Assembly: GCA_013694845.1 (NCBI GenBank)
Contig: JACDBQ010000760.1
Span: forward strand, 1 to 7,013
From: Acidobacteriota bacterium
GTDB taxonomy: Bacteria > Acidobacteriota > Vicinamibacteria > Vicinamibacterales > 2-12-FULL-66-21
Direction of reading: 5' to 3'
Length of the DNA: 7,013 bases
Position numbers and translations under genes: made by a program. Under the pieces are notes generated by a model. The model had not been told where the DNA came from. It did no database searches and saw only the letters and a list, made by a program, of their open reading frames with translations. Positions 1 to 5,840 of the stretch are shown piece by piece; positions within the stretch are counted from its first letter, which is position 1; every line of letters starts with the position of its first letter.

Positions 1-1945
1 GATCTGGCTCGTTCAGCAGCACGCTCACCTGGGCACGCTTGAATAGGGCCATGGGGTACTCGGGATGGGTGGCCGGCACCCGATCGAGCGCTTCCCTCGC
101 CTCCGCAAGCCGCCGAGCCGCGAGGTACAGCACCCCGAGCTCGAGATGGTGCTTGAAGGACGCACCCTGTGAGGTTCGCGCCTTCTCGAATGCCTGGATC
201 GCCACCGGCGTCTGCCCGGCTGCCATAGCGAGTTGTCCCAGGTCCAGGAGTTCTGCGTCTGATGGAGTCCGTAACGCATGGATCTTCTTCTGCAGTTGGA
301 CAGCTTCTGTCAACCGTCCCTGCCTTCTTCTGACATTCGAGAGTCCCTCGATGGCCGCCAGCCGTTCCGGTTGCTCGGCAACGATCCGCTCGAGTATCGG
401 GACGGCGTGGGGCCAGTCGTTCCCGCGCGCGTAGTGGAGCGCGAAATACAGCCGGGCGTCGGGAGAACGAGGTGAGATGGCGGCGGCTCTCTTGAATGCC
501 GCGACCGCCTCGACGTCCTGTCCCAGCGTAGAATGCGCAGTCGCAAGGCGCAGCGCCGCATCGAGATTGTAAGGATCCCGTACCAGGACTTCTTTCAGCA
601 GCGGGATCGCCTCCCCATACCGCTCCTGCACGAACAGGCCGGACGCCAGGTCGACGATCGGGAACAGGCTCGTCATATCGGCGGGGCGGGGTGCGTCCTT
701 GCGGATGGCAGGGGCCGAACCTCCACTGACGTATCCCAGGCTTGCCAGGCCTCGTCGCGCGTCGTCGCTCAAATTGTCTGGTGCCCGCGCCGTCTCGATG
801 GACGGCACGGGATACTCGTCGAGCGCCTTGCGCATACTCGGAGGCATGCTCGTGCCGGATCCAAGGTTCCGCAGTTCGCCCGGGTCGGCGGCCAGGTCAT
901 AGGTCTCGACCTTGCCCGCGAGGATGGCCTTCGCGCGAGCTTCAACAGCCATGATCTGGGGTTGCCAGCCGTAACTGAGAAAAGGCTTCATCGCCTCCCC
1001 GAGCACGACTTCCTGGGCTGCCGTGCGCAGGCTGCCGCTCGACTCCTGCCCGGCCCAGTCGAGCACTGTTTGGAAGATGCGACGCGTGCTCACCGGTGTC
1101 TCATTGACGCCGGCCGTGACGCCGGGGCCCACGATCAGCAGCGGCACGCGCATCGTGGACTGATAGAGCAGGTGGCCGTGCTGCTGCTCGCCGTGCTCGC
1201 CCAGCCCTTCCCCATGGTCTGCGGCGATGATGATTGCCGCCGTTCCGCCGGAGCGGGTGGTGGCTGCTTCGAATGCCTGGACGAGCCGCCCGAGCTGGAC
1301 GTCCATCTGCTCGATCTCGCCGAAGTACGGCTTTCCGGCGTGACGGCCCAGGAAAGGCTCGAGCGGTGTATACGGCGTGTGCGGATCGAAATAGTGGACC
1401 CACACGAGCCTCGGGCGGGTGGTGGTGCCTGCGAGATAGGCGAGCGCCTGGTCGGTCGTTTCCTTCGAACTTCTCTCTGCGCCGCCGCGCAATTGGTCGT
1501 CGTACACCTCGAAGCCTCGGGCCAGGCCGAAGCGCTTCGCAAGGACGAACGACGAGACGAACGCAGCCGTCTGGTAGCCGCCCTGCTGAAGTCGCTCCGC
1601 CAGCACCGGGTGCGTCGACGAGAGGAAGCGGCCGTTCTCGTGAATGCCGTGTCCGGCCGGGTAGAGCCCGGTCATCATCGAACCGTGCGAGGGCAGAGTC
1701 TCCGGCACGGTCGCGTAGGCCTGGCGAAACCGCATCCCTCGTGACGCGAGCGCAGTGAACGCCGGCGTCTGCATCCCGGCCGCGTCAGGCCCGATCGCGT
1801 CAGCCCGGGTCGTGTCGAGCGTGACGAGCAGAATGGAAGGCCGCATCCCGGACGTGTGCCCGGCGGACGGCGCCCCGGTGTCGTCGCTGCAGCCAGCGGC
1901 GAGCAGCACGAGAACGGTCAGGAGTGACGCGGAACGCGATCGCAC
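1..1945 (-). CDS. Sulfatase/phosphotransferase-fold lipoprotein with C-terminal TPRs (3' end missing)
   Basis: An open frame of 648 codons runs from GTG (1945-1943) off the left edge without a stop. Residues 1-18 are a lipoprotein signal peptide (Arg-rich start, LLTVLVLL core, AAG before Cys19), so the mature protein should be lipid-anchored outside the cytoplasmic membrane. Residues about 36-300 are an alkaline-phosphatase-superfamily domain. Its metal-site motifs are D44-TTRAD49 and D243-H244-GEG, with a His-rich follow-up H251, H256, H258. The nucleophile segment reads T83-L-P-S-H87 then MMTG, where true sulfatases have C/S-x-P-S-R. Thr in place of Cys/Ser and His in place of Arg argue against a formylglycine sulfatase. 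Thr nucleophiles are known in phospho-transferring relatives (EptA, LtaS). An LASLGYV linker (400-406) leads to TPR-like helices from about 433 to the edge. GAGGGA at 1957-1952 supports the GTG start. It lies 3 nt after the glk stop, so it is probably translationally coupled. Substrate unknown. Confidence 0.88.
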   Translation of the reverse strand, partial: MRSRSASLLTVLVLLAAGCSDDTGAPSAGHTSGMRPSILLVTLDTTRADAIGPDAAGMQTPAFTALASRGMRFRQAYATVPETLPSHGSMMTGLYPAGHGIHENGRFLSSTHPVLAERLQQGGYQTAAFVSSFVLAKRFGLARGFEVYDDQLRGGAERSSKETTDQALAYLAGTTTRPRLVWVHYFDPHTPYTPLEPFLGRHAGKPYFGEIEQMDVQLGRLVQAFEAATTRSGGTAAIIIAADHGEGLGEHGEQQHGHLLYQSTMRVPLLIVGPGVTAGVNETPVSTRRIFQTVLDWAGQESSGSLRTAAQEVVLGEAMKPFLSYGWQPQIMAVEARAKAILAGKVETYDLAADPGELRNLGSGTSMPPSMRKALDEYPVPSIETARAPDNLSDDARRGLASLGYVSGGSAPAIRKDAPRPADMTSLFPIVDLASGLFVQERYGEAIPLLKEVLVRDPYNLDAALRLATAHSTLGQDVEAVAAFKRAAAISPRSPDARLYFALHYARGNDWPHAVPILERIVAEQPERLAAIEGLSNVRRRQGRLTEAVQLQKKIHALRTPSDAELLDLGQLAMAAGQTPVAIQAFEKARTSQGASFKHHLELGVLYLAARRLAEAREALDRVPATHPEYPMALFKRAQVSVLLNEPD

Positions 1946-1948
1946 GCG

Positions 1949-2980
1949 CTATCCCTCGAGCGAGAGCTGCTGCGCACGCACGGCCGCTCCGAAAAGGCCG
2001 GCATCCGGATTGAGAATGATGGACACGGGAATCGTCGCGACGAGGTGCGCCATCGGCTCTTTGTCGCGGAACGCGTCCATGAACACGCCGGACTCGAAGG
2101 ACGGGAGGATCTTGGGCGCGATGCCTCCGCCGATGTACACGCCGGCCGTGGCGACGTAGCGCAGCGCCAGGTTGCCGGTCTCGGCACCGTATGCGCGGAT
2201 GAAAATGTCGAACGCCTCGACGCAATGGTCGCAGCGGTGCTCCATGGCTGACTGGCTGATCCGGGCCGGGAGGTCGGCCCAGTCCTTCGAGGGGCCGACG
2301 CCGGCGCAGAGATGCGCGGGCGCCAGGCTGTTCGGCGTGATCGTCGGGCCGCGGCCGAAGGAATGGTGCGTGAACTGGTAAATGTTCACGAGACCCGGCC
2401 CCGAGATCACGAGCTCGACGCCGACCCGGCCGAAGATCCGGATCAGCGCGCTCACCATCTCCATTTCTCTGGGTGTGCGGGCCGCGAAGTCACCGTGCCC
2501 GCCCTCGGAGGCCGCCGGGATGAACCGGCCGTCTACGTTGTGCAGCATCGCCTCGCCGAGTCCCGTACCGGCAGCGATCACCGCCGCGTTGCCGTCAGGC
2601 AGCGGCACGCCCAGCTGAAGGGTCTTGAGCTCCGACGGCTCCAGCACGGTGACGCCGTGAGCCGGGGCCTCGAGGTCGTTGAGGATCCGCACGCGCTTGA
2701 ACGCAAAGGCCTCCGCGATCGACGCCCCGTCCACCAGCCACGGAACGTTCGTCAAGCGCGCCACCTGGTCGGTGACGGCACCGGCTACTCCAAAACACGC
2801 CGCTTCGACCCGCCGGGCTTCAATGTTCTGGGCCGCGAGGAACTCGCGGATCATCGGCTCGAGCGCGTCGTACTCCAGTGTGACGAACTCGCCGATCTCG
2901 ATCGGGCGCGGACGATCCGGCGCCGGCGCGAACAGGCCGAGCAATGTCTTCGTTCCCCCGATATCGCCCGCAAGGAGCAT
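1949..2980 (-). CDS. glk: Glucokinase (group A, Glk family)
   Basis: This 343-aa cytoplasmic enzyme phosphorylates glucose to glucose-6-phosphate with ATP. The length is close to that of the Escherichia coli enzyme. Visible motifs are the N-terminal phosphate loop DIGGTK (6-11), the catalytic pair N101-D102 in ILNDLEA, the second phosphate loop AAGTGLGEA (136-144), the glucose-binding E159-GGH162, E189, and a C-terminal YIGGGIAPK nucleotide site (282-290). N101, D102, E159, H162 and E189 line up with the known glucose ligands N99, D100, E157, H160 and E187 of E. coli Glk, so the enzyme looks intact. It is not a ROK-type glucokinase, as the ROK Cys-rich zinc motif is absent. The ATG at 2980 gives the exact family N-terminus. 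There is no good Shine-Dalgarno sequence, and the likely -10 box ends only 5 nt upstream, so the message may be leaderless. It is the first gene of an operon with the lipoprotein gene downstream. Confidence 0.96.
   Translation of the reverse strand: MLLAGDIGGTKTLLGLFAPAPDRPRPIEIGEFVTLEYDALEPMIREFLAAQNIEARRVEAACFGVAGAVTDQVARLTNVPWLVDGASIAEAFAFKRVRILNDLEAPAHGVTVLEPSELKTLQLGVPLPDGNAAVIAAGTGLGEAMLHNVDGRFIPAASEGGHGDFAARTPREMEMVSALIRIFGRVGVELVISGPGLVNIYQFTHHSFGRGPTITPNSLAPAHLCAGVGPSKDWADLPARISQSAMEHRCDHCVEAFDIFIRAYGAETGNLALRYVATAGVYIGGGIAPKILPSFESGVFMDAFRDKEPMAHLVATIPVSIILNPDAGLFGAAVRAQQLSLEG
1952..1957 (-). promoter_or_regulatory. Ribosome binding site of the sulfatase-fold lipoprotein gene
   Basis: The minus strand reads GAGGGA six bases before the GTG at 1945. 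The motif lies inside the last codons and stop of glk. It decides the GTG start, since no ATG or TTG gives a complete signal peptide nearby and an in-frame TAG (1951-1949) blocks any longer start. Confidence 0.6.
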
Positions 2981-2985
2981 CGCTC

Positions 2986-3013
2986 ATTGTAGGCCCGACC
3001 TCCCGCCGATCAA
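2986..3013 (-). promoter_or_regulatory. Candidate glk promoter
   Basis: On the minus strand, TTGATC (3013-3008, 4 of 6 to the sigma-70 -35 consensus) and TACAAT (2991-2986, 5 of 6 to -10) are separated by 16 bp. The -10 ends 5 nt before the glk ATG, so transcription would begin at or next to the start codon and give a leaderless mRNA. This is a pattern match only. Confidence 0.45.
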
Positions 3014-3034
3014 CCAATGCCGTTTTGGAGTTGA
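3010..3034. promoter_or_regulatory. GTTGA inverted repeat, possible shared operator
   Basis: TCAAC (3010-3014) and GTTGA (3030-3034) form a dyad with a 15-bp centre. Each arm overlaps the -35 box of one of the two divergent promoters. A protein bound here could control both glk and the HTH-TPR gene, which encodes the obvious candidate binder. Caution: the symmetry partly follows from both -35 boxes containing TTGA, so it may be coincidental. Confidence 0.25.
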
Positions 3035-3060
3035 CAACCGATCCCCTCTCGGCCCATCTT
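3031..3060 (+). promoter_or_regulatory. Candidate promoter of the HTH-TPR gene
   Basis: A perfect -35 box TTGACA (3031-3036) is followed after 18 bp by a weak -10, CATCTT (3055-3060, 3 of 6). A long spacer with a poor -10 is compatible with activator-dependent promoters of the MerR type, but the evidence is thin. Transcription would start about 2 nt before the ATG at 3069. Confidence 0.35.
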
Positions 3061-3068
3061 CCGGAGAA

Positions 3069-3938
3069 ATGACGTCGTTTTCGTCATCAGCCGGCGGGCC
3101 GGTCGGGCACCGGCATGTTCGCAGTCTGTACCCCGGCGTCACCGAGAACCATCTGCGGTATCTCGAGAAGTGGGGACTGCTGCGTCACCAGTCACACGTG
3201 CCGCGCGAGCTGCGCGAATATACGTTCCCCGACCTGCAGACGATCAAACAGCTGGCTGCCGAGCTCGAGCGCGGCACGCCGCTCAAGACGGTGCTGCGGT
3301 CGCTCGCCGCCGAACGCCAGGGGCAGATGCAGCTCGATTTTCACGACGCCGTCGGAGCCAGCGACGTCCCCCTCGCAAAAGTCGTCGCGCTCGATCAGCA
3401 CCGCGCGAGGCGGCAGGCCCTTGCGCCGCGGCCGCAGGGCAAAGACGCCTCACTCCAGTTCCCCTTCGCCGACCCTCAGTCCGCCCTCGCCGCCAGGTAT
3501 TTCGTGGAAGGGTCGCGCCTGGACGATGGGGACGAGAACCACATGGAACCGGCGGCCGCCGCCTACCGGAAAGCCCTCATCGTCGATCCGGACCTGGTGC
3601 CGGCCATCGTCAACCTCGCCAATATTCATTACGCGCGAGACGAACTGATCGAGGCCCAGGCGCTGTACGAGCGGGCCATCGGTCTCGAGCCGGACTGCTT
3701 CGAAGCGCACTTCAATCTCGGCAACATCCTGCACGACCTGGGACGCTTCGACAGGGCCCTCAGGTGCTATCGCGATGCCGTGACCCTCAACCCGTCCTAC
3801 CCCGACGCGCACTTCTATCTCGCGGTCACGCTCGAGAAGACCGGGCACTCACCCGAGGCCAAGCCCCACTGGAAGGCCTACCAGGAGCTCGCGCCGGACG
3901 GAGAGTGGATCGAGTTGGCGCGGGAGTTTACGGAGTGA
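3069..3938 (+). CDS. MerR-like helix-turn-helix protein with TPR repeats
   Basis: This 289-aa protein is probably cytoplasmic, with no signal peptide or membrane segment. Residues about 15-80 resemble the MerR winged HTH: the stretch PGVTENHLRYLEKWGLL (22-38) matches the recognition region in which MerR proteins carry GV..xTLRyYEreGLL. It is followed by REYTFPDLQTIKQL, the usual wing and third helix. Residues 81-140 form a charged linker. From about 141 to 278 there are roughly four TPR units, with clear N-P or E-P turns at DPDLVPA, EPDCFEA and NPSYPDA. It lacks the coiled-coil dimerisation helix and Cys-containing effector domain of classical MerR sensors; the TPRs may instead bind a protein partner. 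ATG at 3069 was chosen because the HTH begins just after it. The open frame further upstream lies opposite glk and looks non-coding. GGAG lies only 2 nt before the ATG, so initiation may be leaderless. It is divergent from glk and convergent with the Cys-rich gene. Regulatory targets are unknown. Confidence 0.85.
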   Translation: MTSFSSSAGGPVGHRHVRSLYPGVTENHLRYLEKWGLLRHQSHVPRELREYTFPDLQTIKQLAAELERGTPLKTVLRSLAAERQGQMQLDFHDAVGASDVPLAKVVALDQHRARRQALAPRPQGKDASLQFPFADPQSALAARYFVEGSRLDDGDENHMEPAAAAYRKALIVDPDLVPAIVNLANIHYARDELIEAQALYERAIGLEPDCFEAHFNLGNILHDLGRFDRALRCYRDAVTLNPSYPDAHFYLAVTLEKTGHSPEAKPHWKAYQELAPDGEWIELAREFTE

Positions 3939-3945
3939 GAACCCG

Positions 3946-4278
3946 TTAGTACGCGTTATAGTCTCGCTTCTTCGGCGTCCGGCGGAGCTTGTAGAACGCG
4001 CAGTCGGGGCACCAGGATTCAGGAACGAACCCTTCCTTCCCGGCGAATGGCAGAACGTCGCGGTGGGTGCAGAACTCACCGGCTTCGGGATCGCAGCGCC
4101 AGCGGCATGACTTGAATTTCATGTTCGCGGCCGACGGCATCGGGGTGGTCCCCGTCGCCGGCGACACCTGGGCATTTGACGGCAGCACCGCCGGATCCGG
4201 TGCCTGGAGGTCCTGAGATCCGGCCGGACCCTCGGGAAGGTCGAGCGGGCGAGTGAGGGGATTCCTGTCGTCCATCAT
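3946..4278 (-). CDS. Small cysteine-rich protein, possible zinc-binding, family unknown
   Basis: I do not recognise this 110-aa protein. Residues 1-52 are Pro/Ala/Ser-rich and probably disordered. Residues 53-110 are compact and basic, with five Cys: C58-x3-C62, C70-x-H72, and C90-x2-C93, ending in KLRRTPKKRDYNAY. Two Cys pairs about 28 residues apart suggest a zinc-ribbon-like fold, and C70 or H72 may also take part; this is inference. There is no signal peptide, so the Cys are likely reduced in the cytoplasm. The start ATG (4278-4276) overlaps the helicase stop as ATGA, and a second ATG follows at once; this indicates translational coupling. Internal ATGs at residues 47 and 53 are alternatives if only the conserved-looking part is made. 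As third gene after infA and an RNA helicase, with a basic tail, an RNA- or ribosome-related role is possible but unproven. It ends 7 bp from the convergent HTH-TPR stop. Confidence 0.75.
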   Translation of the reverse strand: MMDDRNPLTRPLDLPEGPAGSQDLQAPDPAVLPSNAQVSPATGTTPMPSAANMKFKSCRWRCDPEAGEFCTHRDVLPFAGKEGFVPESWCPDCAFYKLRRTPKKRDYNAY

Positions 4279-5546
4279 CCCTGCATCTCGATGCCGACCG
4301 ATCGTTTGAGCGCTTCGAGCGCGCGCAATTCCTCGGGCGCCACCAGGGTCAACGCCGTGCCCGTCGCTTCCGCCCGGCCCGTGCGGCCAACCCGGTGGAC
4401 GTAGGTATCGCGGCTGGTGGGCACTTCGAAATTCACGACGTGGGTGATCCCGTCGATGTCGAGGCCGCGGGCCGCGACATCCGTGGCGACGAGCACCCGG
4501 TATTTGCCGCTTCGGAAGCCTTCGATGGCCTGCGTCCGCTGCTGCTGGGTTCGGTCGGCGTGCAGGGCCGCGGCTTTCAAACCGGAGGCGGCGAGCCTGC
4601 GGGCGAGACGATCGGCGCCCGACTTCGTCCGCACGAATACGAGGACCGGGCCGTCCGCGCGACGCAGGAACCTGGCGAGCCACTCGGTCTTCTGCGCCGA
4701 GGGAACCGCCTCCGCCGTGTGCGTGATCGTCTTGGCGGCGCCCGCCAGGGACCCGATCTGCACGTACTTTGCCTCGATGACCAGTTCATCGGCCAGCTTC
4801 AAGACTTCTTCCGCCATCGTGGCCGAGAAGAGCAGCGTCTGCCGGGCGGCCATATCGGGGAGTCCCTGGACGATGCGCCGGACGTCGGGCCAGAAGCCCA
4901 TGTCCATCATCCGGTCGGCCTCGTCGAGCACGAGCGTGTCGAGCTTGTCGAACGCGACCGTCTTGCTCCGCATGTGGTCCATCAGCCGACCCGGCGTGGC
5001 GATGATGATGTCCACTCCGGATCTCAGCGCGCGTTCCTGGGGGCCCATGTCCACACCGCCGTAGACCGCGACGCTGGTGATGTCGGTGTGATACGTGAAC
5101 CCCTCGACGTCGTCGGCGATCTGGACGCAGAGCTCGCGAGTCGGGGCGAGGATCAGGACGCGCGTGTAACCGCGTTCGTCGGGCGCCGCCTCGCGCGATT
5201 TCAGCATGCGGTTGAGGATCGGCAGCAGGAACGCCGCTGTCTTTCCCGTGCCGGTTGCCGCGCAGCCGATCAAGTCGTCGCCCTCCATGACGAAAGGGAT
5301 CACGGCGCTTTGAATCGGCGTGGTGGCGTTGAAGCCGCGCACGCGGACGCCCTCGATCAGGGACTGTTCGAGACCGAGCGTCTCGAACGCGACCGGTTTC
5401 GGATCGTAGTTGGCCTGCGGCCTGGTGACTGGTGTCGGTTGCACCGGCGTCGGTTCTCGTCGCGGCGCGGGACGGCCGCCTGTGCGCGGAGCTCGGGCGC
5501 CTCGCCGTCGACCAGGACTGTTGGATTGTGTGGTGTGGGAGTTCAA
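4275..5546 (-). CDS. rhlE: DEAD-box ATP-dependent RNA helicase, RhlE type
   Basis: This 423-aa cytoplasmic helicase should unwind short RNA duplexes with ATP, in ribosome assembly, mRNA decay or cold adaptation. All motifs are present: upstream Phe54 and Q motif GFNATTPIQ (71-79), Walker A ATGTGKT (97-103), PTREL (135-139), GG (163-164), TPGR (184-187), DEAD (208-211), SAT (241-243), VLVFVRT (301-307), TDVAARGLDI (355-364), HRVGRTGR (384-391). Residues 11-45 are an Arg/Pro-rich disordered tail that may contact RNA. Only about 30 residues follow motif VI, so a long C-terminal RNA-binding extension is lacking. The exact subfamily (RhlE versus DeaD/SrmB) is judged from overall likeness only. The frame is closed by the infA stop 12 nt upstream, so the start is TTG at 5546 or a GTG at residue 35 inside the tail. 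TTG fits the 9-nt spacing to infA, but no clear Shine-Dalgarno sequence precedes it, so coupling is likely. Confidence 0.95.
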   Translation of the reverse strand: MNSHTTQSNSPGRRRGARAPRTGGRPAPRREPTPVQPTPVTRPQANYDPKPVAFETLGLEQSLIEGVRVRGFNATTPIQSAVIPFVMEGDDLIGCAATGTGKTAAFLLPILNRMLKSREAAPDERGYTRVLILAPTRELCVQIADDVEGFTYHTDITSVAVYGGVDMGPQERALRSGVDIIIATPGRLMDHMRSKTVAFDKLDTLVLDEADRMMDMGFWPDVRRIVQGLPDMAARQTLLFSATMAEEVLKLADELVIEAKYVQIGSLAGAAKTITHTAEAVPSAQKTEWLARFLRRADGPVLVFVRTKSGADRLARRLAASGLKAAALHADRTQQQRTQAIEGFRSGKYRVLVATDVAARGLDIDGITHVVNFEVPTSRDTYVHRVGRTGRAEATGTALTLVAPEELRALEALKRSVGIEMQG

Positions 5547-5555
5547 ACTGGTTAC

Positions 5556-5774
5556 TTAGCGAGCGCGGAAGGTGATGATGCCGCGGACTGGATCGTAGGG
5601 GGAAACGCCCACCGTGACTCGATCGCCCGGGACCACCTTGATGCGGAAGCGGCGCATCCGGCCGCTCAACTGCGCAAGAACTTCATGGCCCTGGTCACAT
5701 GCCACTCGATACAGGCCGCCGCTGTGCACCGCCACGACGGTGCCTTGCACATCAATCAGATCATCCTTGCTCAA
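5556..5774 (-). CDS. infA: Translation initiation factor IF-1
   Basis: This is a 72-aa OB-fold protein, exactly the usual IF-1 length. It binds the A site of the 30S subunit and helps IF-2 and IF-3 select the initiator tRNA. Conserved blocks include DVQGTVVAVHSGGLYRV (8-24), GHEVLAQLSGRMRR (29-42), IKVVPGDRVTV (45-55) and SPYDPVRGIITFRAR to the end, all typical of IF-1. The start is TTG (5774-5772), supported by GAAAGGA six bases upstream. No in-frame ATG would give the family N-terminus. The gene is not among ribosomal-protein genes here but heads an operon with a DEAD-box helicase 9 nt downstream and a Cys-rich protein after it. Such a detached infA may be the only copy or a second one; the window cannot tell. 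Confidence 0.97.
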   Translation of the reverse strand: MSKDDLIDVQGTVVAVHSGGLYRVACDQGHEVLAQLSGRMRRFRIKVVPGDRVTVGVSPYDPVRGIITFRAR

Positions 5775-5780
5775 GCGCTG

Positions 5781-5787
5781 TCCTTTC
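5781..5787 (-). promoter_or_regulatory. Ribosome binding site of infA
   Basis: GAAAGGA on the minus strand lies six bases before the TTG at 5774. It is the best Shine-Dalgarno sequence I found in the window and settles the non-ATG start of infA. Confidence 0.75.
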
Positions 5788-5796
5788 CAAACAAAG

Positions 5797-5825
5797 ATTG
5801 TGCCACATTATGGCGCGCACCTCAA
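5797..5825 (-). promoter_or_regulatory. Candidate promoter of the infA-helicase operon
   Basis: On the minus strand, TTGAGG (5825-5820, 4 of 6) and CACAAT (5802-5797, 4 of 6) are 17 bp apart, within the 66-bp gap after the acyltransferase gene. The predicted start near 5790 leaves a short leader of about 15 nt that just includes the ribosome binding site. CATAAT (5814-5809) is a closer -10 match but has no -35 box at the right distance. Confidence 0.4.
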
Positions 5826-5840
5826 CCTCTACCGTCGCTG

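Noticed and set aside
533..1744. A 403-codon plus-strand open frame.
   Set aside because: It lies opposite the lipoprotein gene, has Arg/Ala/Gly-rich composition with no domain, and is explained by high GC removing stops from the antisense frame.
2679..3068. Possible N-terminal extension of the HTH-TPR gene by 130 residues.
   Set aside because: It overlaps glk antisense and would cover the promoter region. The HTH homology starts only after the ATG at 3069.
3934..3968. AGTGAGA / TCTCGCT inverted repeat at the convergent gene ends, a possible bidirectional terminator.
   Set aside because: The stem is 7 bp with one G-U pair, the loop is 21 nt, and no T-run follows on either strand.
4141..4154. 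CGGGG-TGGT-CCCCG perfect short hairpin.
   Set aside because: It lies inside the Cys-rich coding region. Five-bp GC hairpins arise by chance in sequence this GC-rich.
4279..4683. Possible N-terminal extension of the Cys-rich gene.
   Set aside because: It would lie within the helicase C-terminal domain in another frame and has shadow-like composition. The ATGA overlap gives a better start.
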